Shown in pieces: positions 32,032 through 40,592 of a stretch of DNA of 52,114 bases. Below the pieces are notes generated by a model that had not been told where the DNA came from, ran no database searches, and worked only from the letters and a program-made list of their open reading frames with translations. Made by a program: the position numbers and the translations under genes. Position 1 is the stretch's first letter, and the number at the start of each line of letters is the position of its first letter. Origin of the DNA: Methanobrevibacter sp. (GTDB lineage: Archaea > Methanobacteriota > Methanobacteria > Methanobacteriales > Methanobacteriaceae); NCBI RefSeq assembly GCF_017468685.1, contig NZ_JAFUHT010000021.1, positions 1 to 52,114 of the forward strand. Reading direction: 5' to 3'.

Positions 32032-32378
32032 AATAATTTTTCTTCCCATTCCTTGACTTTAAAACCCACTAAAACAGTATCATCACTTACAAGGATTGGT
32101 CTTTTCACAAGCATTCCATCAGTAGCTAAAAGATCCAATTGTTCATCCTCAGACATGTCTAGAAGCTTATCTTTAAGTTTTAATTCACGATATTTCATTC
32201 CACTGGTATTGAAGAATCTTTTAAGAGGCAACTCGGAGATTTCCCACCATTTCCTTAATTCTTCAGCAGTAGGATTGTCTTCAACAATATGTTTTGATTC
32301 ATATTCTAAATCATGTTCCTCTAACCAGTTTTTAGCTTTACGGCAAGTGGAACATTTCGGATAATTAACAAATAACAT
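32028..32378 (-). CDS. ArsC/Spx-family thioredoxin-fold protein
   Basis: A 116-residue protein with CSTC (NYPKCSTCRKAKNWL), a redox CxxC as in Spx and some arsenate reductase homologs. The RP motif (KRPILVSDDTVLVGFK) near the end is the family's hallmark. Family members reduce arsenate or, as Spx, contact RNA polymerase under disulfide stress. In Bacillus the HxlR protein YodB controls spx, so its place next to two HxlR genes is suggestive. Which activity this one has is not clear. Confidence 0.85.
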   Translation of the reverse strand: MLFVNYPKCSTCRKAKNWLEEHDLEYESKHIVEDNPTAEELRKWWEISELPLKRFFNTSGMKYRELKLKDKLLDMSEDEQLDLLATDGMLVKRPILVSDDTVLVGFKVKEWEEKLL

Positions 32379-32394
32379 ACTATGATTTATGATG

Positions 32395-33039
32395 TTAGAA
32401 ATATTTAATTATTTCATCAAAATCATCAATTGCCTCTAAAGGATAATCGTTTTCCCAATCGTTTTCGTTTCCATATCCCCATTTTACAACGATACAATCA
32501 ATTCCAGCATTTTTTGCAGTTTGAATGTCAGTTCCAGAATCTCCGATATATACTGTCTCATCCGGAGCTACATTGGCCTTTTTGATTATTTGCAGAACCG
32601 CTGTAGGATCAGGTTTTGAAGGATAATCAAAATCATGACCCATTATCGATAAAAAATTAATATCGCCAAAGAATTTATCTGTAAATGTTTCAATGGAGTC
32701 TGTAAATCTGTTTGAGTTAATTGCAATCAATACTCCCCTGTCCTGTAGTTTTTGCAATACCTCACGGCTTTTTGGAAATGGTATGGTGTTTTCCTTATCT
32801 GCTCCATAATAAATGTCAAGGTAGGTATCCTTTATTAGTTTAATATTTTCTGGAGTGCTTTGCTCTTCAAGGACAAGTGAAACGATTTCATCAATATTTC
32901 CTCCCAAATACTTGACATATTCATCACTGGTCAGTGTTGGAAAATCATACATTGACAATGCCTTATTCAAGTAAATGACAACATCATGAACCGAATCCAT
33001 TATTGTTCCGTCAAAATCAAAAATTGCAAGTTTTTTCAT
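32395..33039 (-). CDS. HAD-family phosphatase, phosphoglycolate-phosphatase-like
   Basis: A 214-residue HAD hydrolase: FDFDGTIMDS with nucleophile Asp, a helical cap, NSNRFTDS (motif II), Lys in KPDPTAV and GDSGTDIQTAKNAG (motif IV). Typical for phosphoglycolate phosphatase and pyrophosphatase relatives. Sixteen bases separate it from the Spx-like gene. Substrate not determined. Confidence 0.9.
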   Translation of the reverse strand: MKKLAIFDFDGTIMDSVHDVVIYLNKALSMYDFPTLTSDEYVKYLGGNIDEIVSLVLEEQSTPENIKLIKDTYLDIYYGADKENTIPFPKSREVLQKLQDRGVLIAINSNRFTDSIETFTDKFFGDINFLSIMGHDFDYPSKPDPTAVLQIIKKANVAPDETVYIGDSGTDIQTAKNAGIDCIVVKWGYGNENDWENDYPLEAIDDFDEIIKYF

Positions 33040-33084
33040 AATCTGTCCTCACAATTATATTGGACAATTAAGATATAAAATATT

Positions 33085-33789
33085 ATGAATAGAAAAGTTA
33101 AAATTGGAATTATTGTAATTATTGTGATACTGCTTGCATATTTTGCATTCACTTTTTTAAGCTACAATCATGCTGAAAAGACTGCAACTGATTATTTGAA
33201 TGGAACTGATAAGGTTAACGTGACAAAAATTGATAATGGACTTTTTGTTGACGGATACGGAAACGATACTGCACTGATTTTCTATCCTGGTGCTAAAGTT
33301 GAGTATACATCATATTTGCCTATGTTTTGTAATCTGGCTTCAAAAGGTGTTGACTGTTATCTGGTTGAAATGCCACTTAATTTTGCAATTTTCGGTGAAA
33401 ATGAAGCAGATTCAATTATTGATAAGACAAACTACACACATTACTTCATGTCCGGCCATTCACTTGGAGGATATGTTGCTTCATCATACCTATCACATAC
33501 AAACAGAACTGACGGATTAATATTGTTAGCAGCCTATCCTACAGAAAAAATTGACAAACCAGTATTGTCAATTTACGGCACAAAAGACAATGTATTGAAT
33601 ATGGAAAAATATAATGAATCAAAACCGTTAATGAGCAATTTAACTGAATATGTCATTAATGGAGGAAATCACGCCCAATTCGGATATTACGGCAATCAAT
33701 CAGGAGACAATTCCTCAAAAATCACACCTCAAAATCAGCAAAGCCAAAGTGTTGAAGTGATATTGGATTTCATTGATGAATTAACCTAA
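33085..33789 (+). CDS. Membrane-anchored alpha/beta hydrolase
   Basis: A 234-residue protein with an N-terminal membrane anchor (VKIGIIVIIVILLAYFAFTFL) and an outward hydrolase domain. SGHSLGGYVAS holds the nucleophile Ser, GTKDNVLN the Asp and GGNHAQFG the His. Esterase or lipase-like; the substrate cannot be read. It is divergent from the HAD gene and its end overlaps the convergent YgjV-like gene by 20 bases. Confidence 0.88.
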   Translation: MNRKVKIGIIVIIVILLAYFAFTFLSYNHAEKTATDYLNGTDKVNVTKIDNGLFVDGYGNDTALIFYPGAKVEYTSYLPMFCNLASKGVDCYLVEMPLNFAIFGENEADSIIDKTNYTHYFMSGHSLGGYVASSYLSHTNRTDGLILLAAYPTEKIDKPVLSIYGTKDNVLNMEKYNESKPLMSNLTEYVINGGNHAQFGYYGNQSGDNSSKITPQNQQSQSVEVILDFIDELT

Positions 33790-34276
33790 ACAATGCAATC
33801 AAACCGATTAATGCAGTAAAACTTTCAATAACAGCAGATGAGAAATCCAGAATAGCTAAAAAATAAATTACATAAATAGCACTATTTACAATAAAACCTG
33901 TTTTAATTGTCTTGATTGATTTTAAATAGTAATTACATAACGTGATTTGTATTATCGCAATTATTGGCAATAATCCGACAAATCCCATAGTATTTACCAT
34001 CAAACCCAAAACGACAGAAATTACTATGAAAAATATTGTCCAGTTGAATGTCAATTTGTCCTTATAAACCATCATGTTACGTGCTGCTGCAATGGCCATT
34101 GTAGTGACTCCTGTCCATGACAGGAAAAAAACAGAAGATATTATTAGGATAAAGGCATTGAGAAACTGGTATTTGTAAGCCTGTTTTTCATCATTAACCC
34201 ACATGCTTAGAATAATGAATATTCCGGCGATTAGTGATATTGCATTACCTGCTAGTATATTCCATGCCAAATCCAT
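33770..34276 (-). CDS. YgjV-family inner membrane protein
   Basis: A 168-residue protein with five to six membrane helices. The N-terminal AGIFIILSMWVNDEKQAYKYQFLNA and TGVTTMAIAAARNMMVY are features of the YgjV family, whose role is unknown. It overlaps the convergent hydrolase gene. Confidence 0.8.
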   Translation of the reverse strand: MDLAWNILAGNAISLIAGIFIILSMWVNDEKQAYKYQFLNAFILIISSVFFLSWTGVTTMAIAAARNMMVYKDKLTFNWTIFFIVISVVLGLMVNTMGFVGLLPIIAIIQITLCNYYLKSIKTIKTGFIVNSAIYVIYFLAILDFSSAVIESFTALIGLIALFRLIHQ

Positions 34277-34311
34277 ATTACCTTATTTATTTTAATCGTT
34301 AATATTTTTTC

Positions 34312-34668
34312 CTAATCCCATTTCAACTCAACAATGTCAAGAATGATTATGATTTGAATTGAAAACAAACCGACAATTACAACTGCAACCAAAAACATGA
34401 TTGACTGCCAGATTTGAGAAAATGTACTTAAAATTCCTAAATAGATCAATATGAACACCGGAAGCATAATGAAACTTATCAAAACCAAAACCACATTTAA
34501 CAGTGCAGAAACCTTGGTTGTAAAGACATATGTAAATATCATCAAAAAAAGCATTATTATAGCAATTGAAATAATTACATTGCTCGGCAAATCTGAAAAA
34601 AAGACTAAAAGAGCCAAAAGCATTAGTAATGCAACAAAAGAAATTACCCTTAAATGATGAGAATACAT
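34312..34668 (-). CDS. Small four-helix membrane protein, unknown
   Basis: A 118-residue membrane protein with three to four helices. The ATG at 34668 (MYSHHLRVISF) is chosen because GGTGATTCG precedes it and the alternative at 34698 would overlap the methyltransferase gene by 26 bases. No family recognised. It ends the operon that begins with the CDP-alcohol phosphatidyltransferase. Confidence 0.72.
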   Translation of the reverse strand: MYSHHLRVISFVALLMLLALLVFFSDLPSNVIISIAIIMLFLMIFTYVFTTKVSALLNVVLVLISFIMLPVFILIYLGILSTFSQIWQSIMFLVAVVIVGLFSIQIIIILDIVELKWD

Positions 34669-34672
34669 CGAA

Positions 34673-35164
34673 TCACCTTTTGAATGAGATGTTTTCAATT
34701 TTCAAAAGTTCCATTTTCTTATCTATTCCTGCAGCATAACCTGTAAGCTTTGCGTTTTTTCCCAAAACCCTATGACAGGGAATGACAATTGCTATCGGAT
34801 TTGCACCAACTGCACCGCCAACGGCCTGAGCAGACATTGTAGGAGATATTTTTGATGCTATCTCACCATAAGTCATAGTTTCACCATATTGAATTTCTGA
34901 CAATATCTGCCATACCTTTTTCCTGAATTCTGTACCCTCCGGCTTTAACTTGAAATCGATTTCAGGATTTATACCATTGAAATAATCATCAAGCCATTTT
35001 TTGACCTTTTCAAAAATAATTAACTCATCATTGACAGTTAATTCACTTTCAACTGTTGATTTGAAATGTTTTTGACCGTCAAACCAAATGCCTTTAATAG
35101 CTTTCCCATCACTTACAATAAGCATATCTCCAACAGGAGATTTATAATTAGTTGAATACAGCAT
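34673..35164 (-). CDS. ogt: O6-methylguanine-DNA methyltransferase
   Basis: Suicide repair enzyme that moves the alkyl group from O6-methylguanine in DNA to its own Cys. 163 residues. GTEFRKKVWQILSEIQYGETMTYGEIA and the active site PCHRVLGKN are complete, with GYAAGIDKKMELL at the C-terminus. The start at 35164 gives MLYSTNYKSP, one base after the iron-sulfur subunit's stop, with AGGGAT ahead. Confidence 0.95.
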   Translation of the reverse strand: MLYSTNYKSPVGDMLIVSDGKAIKGIWFDGQKHFKSTVESELTVNDELIIFEKVKKWLDDYFNGINPEIDFKLKPEGTEFRKKVWQILSEIQYGETMTYGEIASKISPTMSAQAVGGAVGANPIAIVIPCHRVLGKNAKLTGYAAGIDKKMELLKIENISFKR

Positions 35165-35165
35165 G

Positions 35166-35840
35166 TTAATCCCTATCAAAAATCCTCCACAATTTCCAGA
35201 CAGATTTCCGGTTCATTTTTGATATTGCTCTTTGAGTGCTTATTCCCATTGGACATACATCCTCACAGGCAATAGTTTTTAGACAATGAGGATAGAATTT
35301 ATCCTTATATTTGTCCTTCAATTCTTTTAAATGATTAGGATCTCTTTCCTGAGCTACCAATTTTGACGCAGATACTGCAATAGGTGTTCCGACAAAATCC
35401 TCACCATCATAGTTTGGACATGCCTCAACGCAACATCCGCACATCAGACATAATGACATTTCATATTCAAAATCGATATTGTCCCTGTTAATCTGAGCAT
35501 CACTTTTAAGCCATTGGCCGGAATCCTTTAAATCATCATATAATTTTGATTTGTCAACTTTCAAATCCCTTATTAATGGGAATTTTGATAATGGCTCTAT
35601 TGTGATTTGTCCGTATTCCTTTGTCATCAGCTCTTCAGAAACGATTGTCTGACATGCGAGCTTCGGCTGGGAATTGATTACCATTGCACAGGCTCCACAT
35701 AATCCCTGAAGGCAGCTGCATGAGTAGGTAACATGACCAATATCTTCAAGAAGAGCAGTAACTGGAATGTTTAGATCACCAGAATATTCAAATTCCTTGA
35801 ACTCGCCATTGATTTTGATTTTGACTGTCACATCACTCAT
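35166..35840 (-). CDS. frdB: Fumarate reductase/succinate dehydrogenase iron-sulfur subunit
   Basis: A 224-residue electron-transfer subunit. N-terminal [2Fe-2S] ligands in CSCLQGLCGACAMVINS...C; C-terminal clusters in CLMCGCCVEACP and CLKTIACEDVCP. It is short like bacterial FrdB; it lacks the long CCG-rich tail of the methanogen thiol:fumarate reductase TfrB. The ATG at 35840 has GGGATTGG before it and overlaps the flavoprotein stop by 8 bases. Passes electrons between the anchor and the flavin. Confidence 0.92.
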   Translation of the reverse strand: MSDVTVKIKINGEFKEFEYSGDLNIPVTALLEDIGHVTYSCSCLQGLCGACAMVINSQPKLACQTIVSEELMTKEYGQITIEPLSKFPLIRDLKVDKSKLYDDLKDSGQWLKSDAQINRDNIDFEYEMSLCLMCGCCVEACPNYDGEDFVGTPIAVSASKLVAQERDPNHLKELKDKYKDKFYPHCLKTIACEDVCPMGISTQRAISKMNRKSVWKLWRIFDRD

Positions 35841-37446
35841 CCAATCCCTCAAATGTAATTTTAATTTCCCCATCAAAGTTTATGCATGTAGTTTTTTGAT
35901 AACTTTCACTGGTTTCAGGACAATCCAATCTTTGATGTGCTCCTCTGCTTTCCTTTCTTTCAATAGCTGAAGATATGCATGCTTTAGCCAATAGCAATAA
36001 TGATTTTATTTTCACATAATCATAGTAATTTCCATTTGCATTAATATCAGAATTTAACTCATCAATTTTAGCTAAAGCATTTGACAAATCCTTTTCGTTT
36101 CTGTATATTCCCAAATTATCATTCATTATTGATGCCAATTGATTTTCAATGCTTTTTATTGAAACTCCATTTGCCGAATCGTTCCAGGATTTGACAGAAG
36201 CGATTTCATCTTCCAACACATTCCTAATTGTTTCTTCATTGATTGAATATTCATCCAGAACAATGTTTTTGGCCGCAACCCAGCCACCGTGAATCGCTCC
36301 CAAAAGAGAATTTCCACCTAACCTGTTTGCACCGTGATACTGGCAGGAACACTCTCCTGCTGCATATAATCCTTCAATATTTGTTTTATGATTTTCATCA
36401 GTTCTTATTCCACCCATGAAATAATGAATGCCCGGATAAACAGGAATCGGTTCAGTTGTCGGATCCAATTTAAGATATTTCATGCAAACATCATAGACCT
36501 CATCCAGTTTTACTTTAACAGTTTCGTCATCCAGATGAGTGATATCAAGGTAAACTTGATTTTTGCCTGCCTGAGAAGCCTTGTATATGCTTCTTGATAC
36601 AACATCTCTTGGCATCAGCTCTGCCATTTCAGGATACCATTCCTTCATGAAATACCACGGTTTTCCATCTTTCACTACGAACAGTTTGCCGCCTTCTCCA
36701 CGGGCAGCTTCTGTTATCAGCATCCTTTTTGATGACGTTTGAACAGTTGTTGGATGATACTGTATCATTTCAAGATTTGCAAGTGTCACACCTTGCTTGA
36801 ATGCTTTTGCTGTAACATAACCATCATTTAAAACAGAACCTGAGGTTTTTCCAAATAGCTTGTTCATACCTCCGCTGGCAAGTATTACCTTACCCTTGAA
36901 AGCCTTAATTTCAGAGGTATCCTCATTAATGCATATTATGCCATGACATTTGTTATTTTCAATAACCAACGATAAAAATCTCCAGCCCACATAGCGTTTA
37001 ACATTTCCTTCAACTTCCTTCATTCTGCATAATGAGATTAATGATGTAACCAGTTGTTTTCCGGTTCTTGCACCTGCATATGCAGTTCTTGCAAATTTTT
37101 GACCTCCAAAGTATCTCAAATCAATATTGTTATTTTCATCTCTTGTGAAGCTGACTCCTATGCTTTCAAGCCATTTGACGATTTTTGGTGCATTTTTAGT
37201 TAACTTTAATACCGCTTGAGGATTGTTTATATCACATCCTCCATTGATTGTATCCCAGAAATGTCTTTCAGTCGAATCGTTTTCTCCTTTAGTGTTTAAT
37301 GAAGCATTTATTCCACCCATAGCCATTACTGACTGGGAAGTTTCAGAGTAATTTGGAGAAATCAGACTTACATTTGCTCCCAAATCACTTGCCCTGACAG
37401 CTGCAGTAAGACCTGCAAGTCCTGCACCTACAATTACTACATTCAC
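35833..37446 (-). CDS. frdA: Fumarate reductase/succinate dehydrogenase flavoprotein subunit
   Basis: A 537-residue FAD protein: VIVGAGLAGLTAAVRA (FAD fold), GARTGKQLVTSL, MIQYHPTTV, ITEAARGEGG, HYFMGGI and GANRLGGNSLLGAIHGG keep the active-site His and Arg residues. At the place where FrdA/SdhA bind FAD covalently through His (SHTxxAxGG) it has SQSVMAMGG, so Gln38 replaces that His and FAD should be non-covalent, as in TfrA. Shares a 4-base overlap with the anchor gene upstream and an 8-base overlap with frdB downstream. Confidence 0.92.
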   Translation of the reverse strand: MNVVIVGAGLAGLTAAVRASDLGANVSLISPNYSETSQSVMAMGGINASLNTKGENDSTERHFWDTINGGCDINNPQAVLKLTKNAPKIVKWLESIGVSFTRDENNNIDLRYFGGQKFARTAYAGARTGKQLVTSLISLCRMKEVEGNVKRYVGWRFLSLVIENNKCHGIICINEDTSEIKAFKGKVILASGGMNKLFGKTSGSVLNDGYVTAKAFKQGVTLANLEMIQYHPTTVQTSSKRMLITEAARGEGGKLFVVKDGKPWYFMKEWYPEMAELMPRDVVSRSIYKASQAGKNQVYLDITHLDDETVKVKLDEVYDVCMKYLKLDPTTEPIPVYPGIHYFMGGIRTDENHKTNIEGLYAAGECSCQYHGANRLGGNSLLGAIHGGWVAAKNIVLDEYSINEETIRNVLEDEIASVKSWNDSANGVSIKSIENQLASIMNDNLGIYRNEKDLSNALAKIDELNSDINANGNYYDYVKIKSLLLLAKACISSAIERKESRGAHQRLDCPETSESYQKTTCINFDGEIKITFEGLDE

Positions 37447-37994
37447 ATTAACACCCCATAACGGACAATATCTGCCATAATTAAAAAAATCAATATGATT
37501 AAAATTATTATGTTAAACTTCCTTTTAAAATTTGAATATGCATTTTTTGACTCGAGCATTCCGAATGAAACAAGCATCCTAGGAATACTTACCCTCAAAT
37601 GCAGACATATTGATGTAAACATCATCCCATCAATAATTAATTGAAGCAAACCTCTTCCAAAATCATAATAGAAATTGGCAGGAGGAAACATATAAGAGAT
37701 GATATGAAGGCTTACAAAAACAATTATTCCGATTCCAGTAATTATCTGCTGATTTGTTTCGGAAATTAAATCAGAGTAAATCCTGACATTTTTGCGCCTG
37801 TCCTTAATAAACAGATATAAACTTATTATGATATGAGCTACAAGAGGATAAAAAAGTCTTCTTCCAGTTATTTTAAAACTGGGAGAATAATCAATAACTC
37901 CATATAAAAATAATGCTGACAGCACAGCATGATGTATAAGCATTAAAATTATTATGACAACCAGAATGCCATTAATTTTTCTCAGTGAAATCAT
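37443..37994 (-). CDS. frdC: Membrane anchor subunit, cytochrome-b-like
   Basis: A 183-residue protein of five membrane helices. Candidate haem ligands sit within helices: His21/His22, His54, His97 and His132, four helices in order, as in five-helix di-haem anchors of the FrdC type. GIIVFVSLHIISYM and SICLHLRVSIPRMLVSFG also fit that family. This is unexpected in a methanogen of a group thought to lack cytochromes. It ends where frdA starts (4-base overlap). Confidence 0.72.
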   Translation of the reverse strand: MISLRKINGILVVIIILMLIHHAVLSALFLYGVIDYSPSFKITGRRLFYPLVAHIIISLYLFIKDRRKNVRIYSDLISETNQQIITGIGIIVFVSLHIISYMFPPANFYYDFGRGLLQLIIDGMMFTSICLHLRVSIPRMLVSFGMLESKNAYSNFKRKFNIIILIILIFLIMADIVRYGVLM

Positions 37995-37999
37995 GGTAT

Positions 38000-38794
38000 C
38001 TATAAGTATGATTTGAAAAATTCCTCAAATTCTTCATCATCCATAGGTTCCGGAGCAGATACATTTTCATTATGCATAATGCTTGAAGCTAGGTTACGGT
38101 ATTCTTGTGCTTCTTCACTTTCAGGATATTTTTCTACAACGGTTTTTGCATCTAATTCAGCCTCTTGAATTAAATTACTTCTATGGATAGTACCAATAAC
38201 ATGTGTTCCTATCTTTTTGGCAAAGTCATTAACAATTTGCTCTTCATTATCCACATTTCTACAGTTTAATACAATACCACTTAAATTACCCTTAAGTTTT
38301 TTAACACCCCGGACAATATTATTAGCAGCGTACAATGCCATATACTCACCTGAAGTAACAATCAGCACTTCATCAGCATATTTTTCACGCAAAGGCACTG
38401 AAAAACCACCACAGACAACATCACCTAAAACATCATATACGACAACATCAAGATCCTCATCAAAAATGCCCAATTTTTCAAGGCGTTTCATAGCTACAAT
38501 TACCCCACGGCCGGCACAACCGACACCAGGCTCAGGCCCACCGCTTTCAACACATTGAATTTCCTTAAAACCCTTGAAAACCAAATCTTCCTTTTCAGGT
38601 TTTCTGTTATTCTTTAAAGTTTTAACAACAGTAGGAATTCTTTTTCCATACAATGTACGTGTAGTGTCTGCCTTTGGATCGCATCCAATAACAAGACAAT
38701 TCAAATCATCACTGCCCCATACGGCAGACAGGTTGGCAACAGTGGTACTTTTTCCGATTCCGCCTTTTCCATAAATAGCTATTTTCTTAATCAT
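38000..38794 (-). CDS. cfbC: Ni-sirohydrochlorin a,c-diamide reductive cyclase, reductase subunit
   Basis: NifH-like ATPase that feeds electrons to CfbD in coenzyme F430 synthesis. 264 residues: P-loop [25 protein letters not shown], and the cluster ligands Cys93 (PGVGCAGRG) and Cys128 (DVVCGGF) shared by two subunits. It is NifH-shaped but shorter, and no nifDK lies nearby. Five bases separate it from the anchor subunit; the upstream gene overlaps its start by 8 bases. Confidence 0.9.
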   Translation of the reverse strand: MIKKIAIYGKGGIGKSTTVANLSAVWGSDDLNCLVIGCDPKADTTRTLYGKRIPTVVKTLKNNRKPEKEDLVFKGFKEIQCVESGGPEPGVGCAGRGVIVAMKRLEKLGIFDEDLDVVVYDVLGDVVCGGFSVPLREKYADEVLIVTSGEYMALYAANNIVRGVKKLKGNLSGIVLNCRNVDNEEQIVNDFAKKIGTHVIGTIHRSNLIQEAELDAKTVVEKYPESEEAQEYRNLASSIMHNENVSAPEPMDDEEFEEFFKSYL

Positions 38795-39287
38795 TTGATT
38801 CTCTCATGTTTTTAATTCTTAAAAGTGAAGATGCTATTGCACATACAGTAATAGTTATAGTCAATATCAATGATATATTTTTAGAATTTATCAGTACTGC
38901 AACAATAGGGAAAGCATAAAACATATATGCTACAAATGTACCGAAATTATCATATTTCAAGGCCCCATTACCGGAAGTCATGAAAAATTCAATTAACTTC
39001 AAAATAATAATCAATAAAAACCAAAACGGAGCCAAATCAGTTAAAACGAGTCCTAAAGTTGAAAAGATTATAAAGAAAAAATCACAAATAACATCAATCC
39101 TGGAACCATTATCAACAACCAGATCATATTTGCGGGAAAAATATCCGTCAAGAATATCGCTAGCAATAGCTAAAGCAAAAATAATTATCAAAAATGCAAG
39201 ATTTAATTTTAATACAACAAAATATAGAAACAATAATCCAAAAAGGATTCTGGAAATCGATAATAAGTTAACAATCAATCTATTCAT
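38787..39287 (-). CDS. CDP-alcohol phosphatidyltransferase
   Basis: A 166-residue membrane enzyme that joins a CDP-lipid to an alcohol head group. The catalytic motif is complete: [14 protein letters not shown] followed by G...D...D. Archaea use such enzymes for archaetidyl-serine, -inositol or -glycerol. The ATG at 39287 (MNRLIVNLL) has GGGGC ahead and is preferred to 39305. First gene of a tightly packed run through cfbC and frdCAB. Confidence 0.88.
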   Translation of the reverse strand: MNRLIVNLLSISRILFGLLFLYFVVLKLNLAFLIIIFALAIASDILDGYFSRKYDLVVDNGSRIDVICDFFFIIFSTLGLVLTDLAPFWFLLIIILKLIEFFMTSGNGALKYDNFGTFVAYMFYAFPIVAVLINSKNISLILTITITVCAIASSLLRIKNMRESND

Positions 39288-39347
39288 AATTAGCCCCAAG
39301 TACATATTAAATTATTAAAAAAATATTTAATAAATCTTTTTGTACTT

Positions 39348-40586
39348 TTAATCCCTTTCAACTAATTTATAGACAAAATCATTCTCACGTACTTTTTCAG
39401 GAATTGTAATGGCAACATTGCATCCCTTTTTAACATTATCAACAGATTCACCATCAATCTGCATGGAATCGATTGTGTGAGTTATTGAGCCTGTGGTCTG
39501 GCCTTGAATAATTATCTTATCACCAATCTTCAAATCATCCCATATTCTTATCTCAGCAGCCTTTACCTTATTGTAGTAATTTACAACTTGACCAATGTCC
39601 CTTTTAATATATTTTGATTGGTTGTCTTCGCTTGTCTCAAACGGTGTGTTAAAGTAAAAGTTAGTGTCAAATCCACGATTGAACACACTGATCAGTTCTT
39701 CCATCCATTCGTCCTTGACATGATAATTCAAAGGGTTCCTAATGTAATCATCAATTGCTTCCCGGTAGATTCCAGTAACCATAGCCCCATAATCGGGACT
39801 TCTGGCCCTTCCTTCAATTTTAAATGATGCCACTCCACTTTTCATAAGTTCAGGAATATATTCAATCATGCACATGTCCTTTGGTGAGAAGAAATTAGTT
39901 CTGTAGCTTCCATCATCACTGCCAGTGATTATGAAACTTTCATCCTCAACATCCGAAAAGTTAATGACATTATCATCACCTTCCTCATATGTCAGTGTCC
40001 AATTTTTACGACATGGCTGAAGGCAATCACCACAATTTGCGCTTCTTCCATACAATCCATAACTTAAAAAGCATCTTCCTGAAATCGCCATGCATATTGC
40101 ACCATGAACAAAAATTTCAGTTTCAATCGGTGACTTTTGAGTAATTTCAGTAATTTCCCTTAAAGAAAGCTCCCTTGAAAGTATTGCTCTTTTGGCACCT
40201 AACTTTTCAAGAGTCTTTAAAGTATAAGAATTTGTCACATTTTCCTGAACGCTAATATGAGCTTCAAGACCATGCGAAACGGTATCCTCAATCAATCCAA
40301 TGTCTGATAAAATAAGTCCATCAATTTCTGATGATGAAATAGTTTCCAGATTGGCATTTAACTCATCTGCCAATCTTTCATTAAGAATAATATTTGTACA
40401 TAAATAGGTTTTAGCCCCATAATCTTTAGCAATAGCAGAAACTTTATTCAAATCATCTAAACTGAAATTTTTAGCATTGGCCCTCATATTATAATCATCA
40501 AGACCAAAATAAACTGCATCGGCACCATTTTCAAGTACTGCACGCAGTGAAATGAAGTTTCCTGCCGGAGCTAATAATTCAACCAT
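39348..40586 (-). CDS. U32-family peptidase-like protein
   Basis: A 412-residue protein starting MVELLAPAGNFISLRAVLENGADAVYFGL, the U32 signature, with SGRCFLSYGLYGRSANCGDCLQPCR as the likely Fe-S cysteines and SFKIEGRARSPDYGAMVTGIYR. Recent members hydroxylate tRNA or rRNA (TrhP, RlhA) rather than cut peptides; a tRNA modification role is therefore more likely. Follows purF by 6 bases. Confidence 0.92.
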   Translation of the reverse strand: MVELLAPAGNFISLRAVLENGADAVYFGLDDYNMRANAKNFSLDDLNKVSAIAKDYGAKTYLCTNIILNERLADELNANLETISSSEIDGLILSDIGLIEDTVSHGLEAHISVQENVTNSYTLKTLEKLGAKRAILSRELSLREITEITQKSPIETEIFVHGAICMAISGRCFLSYGLYGRSANCGDCLQPCRKNWTLTYEEGDDNVINFSDVEDESFIITGSDDGSYRTNFFSPKDMCMIEYIPELMKSGVASFKIEGRARSPDYGAMVTGIYREAIDDYIRNPLNYHVKDEWMEELISVFNRGFDTNFYFNTPFETSEDNQSKYIKRDIGQVVNYYNKVKAAEIRIWDDLKIGDKIIIQGQTTGSITHTIDSMQIDGESVDNVKKGCNVAITIPEKVRENDFVYKLVERD

Positions 40587-40592
40587 GATTAT

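Noticed and set aside
32028-32378. Arsenate reductase of an ars operon
   Set aside because: No arsB, acr3 or arsR neighbours; CSTC and context fit the wider ArsC/Spx group.
35166-35840. TfrB of the thiol:fumarate reductase
   Set aside because: The protein is too short and lacks the CCG-rich tail; a membrane anchor gene is present.
38000-38794. NifH, hence nitrogen fixation
   Set aside because: No nifDK nearby, shorter length and methanogen context fit CfbC of F430 synthesis better.
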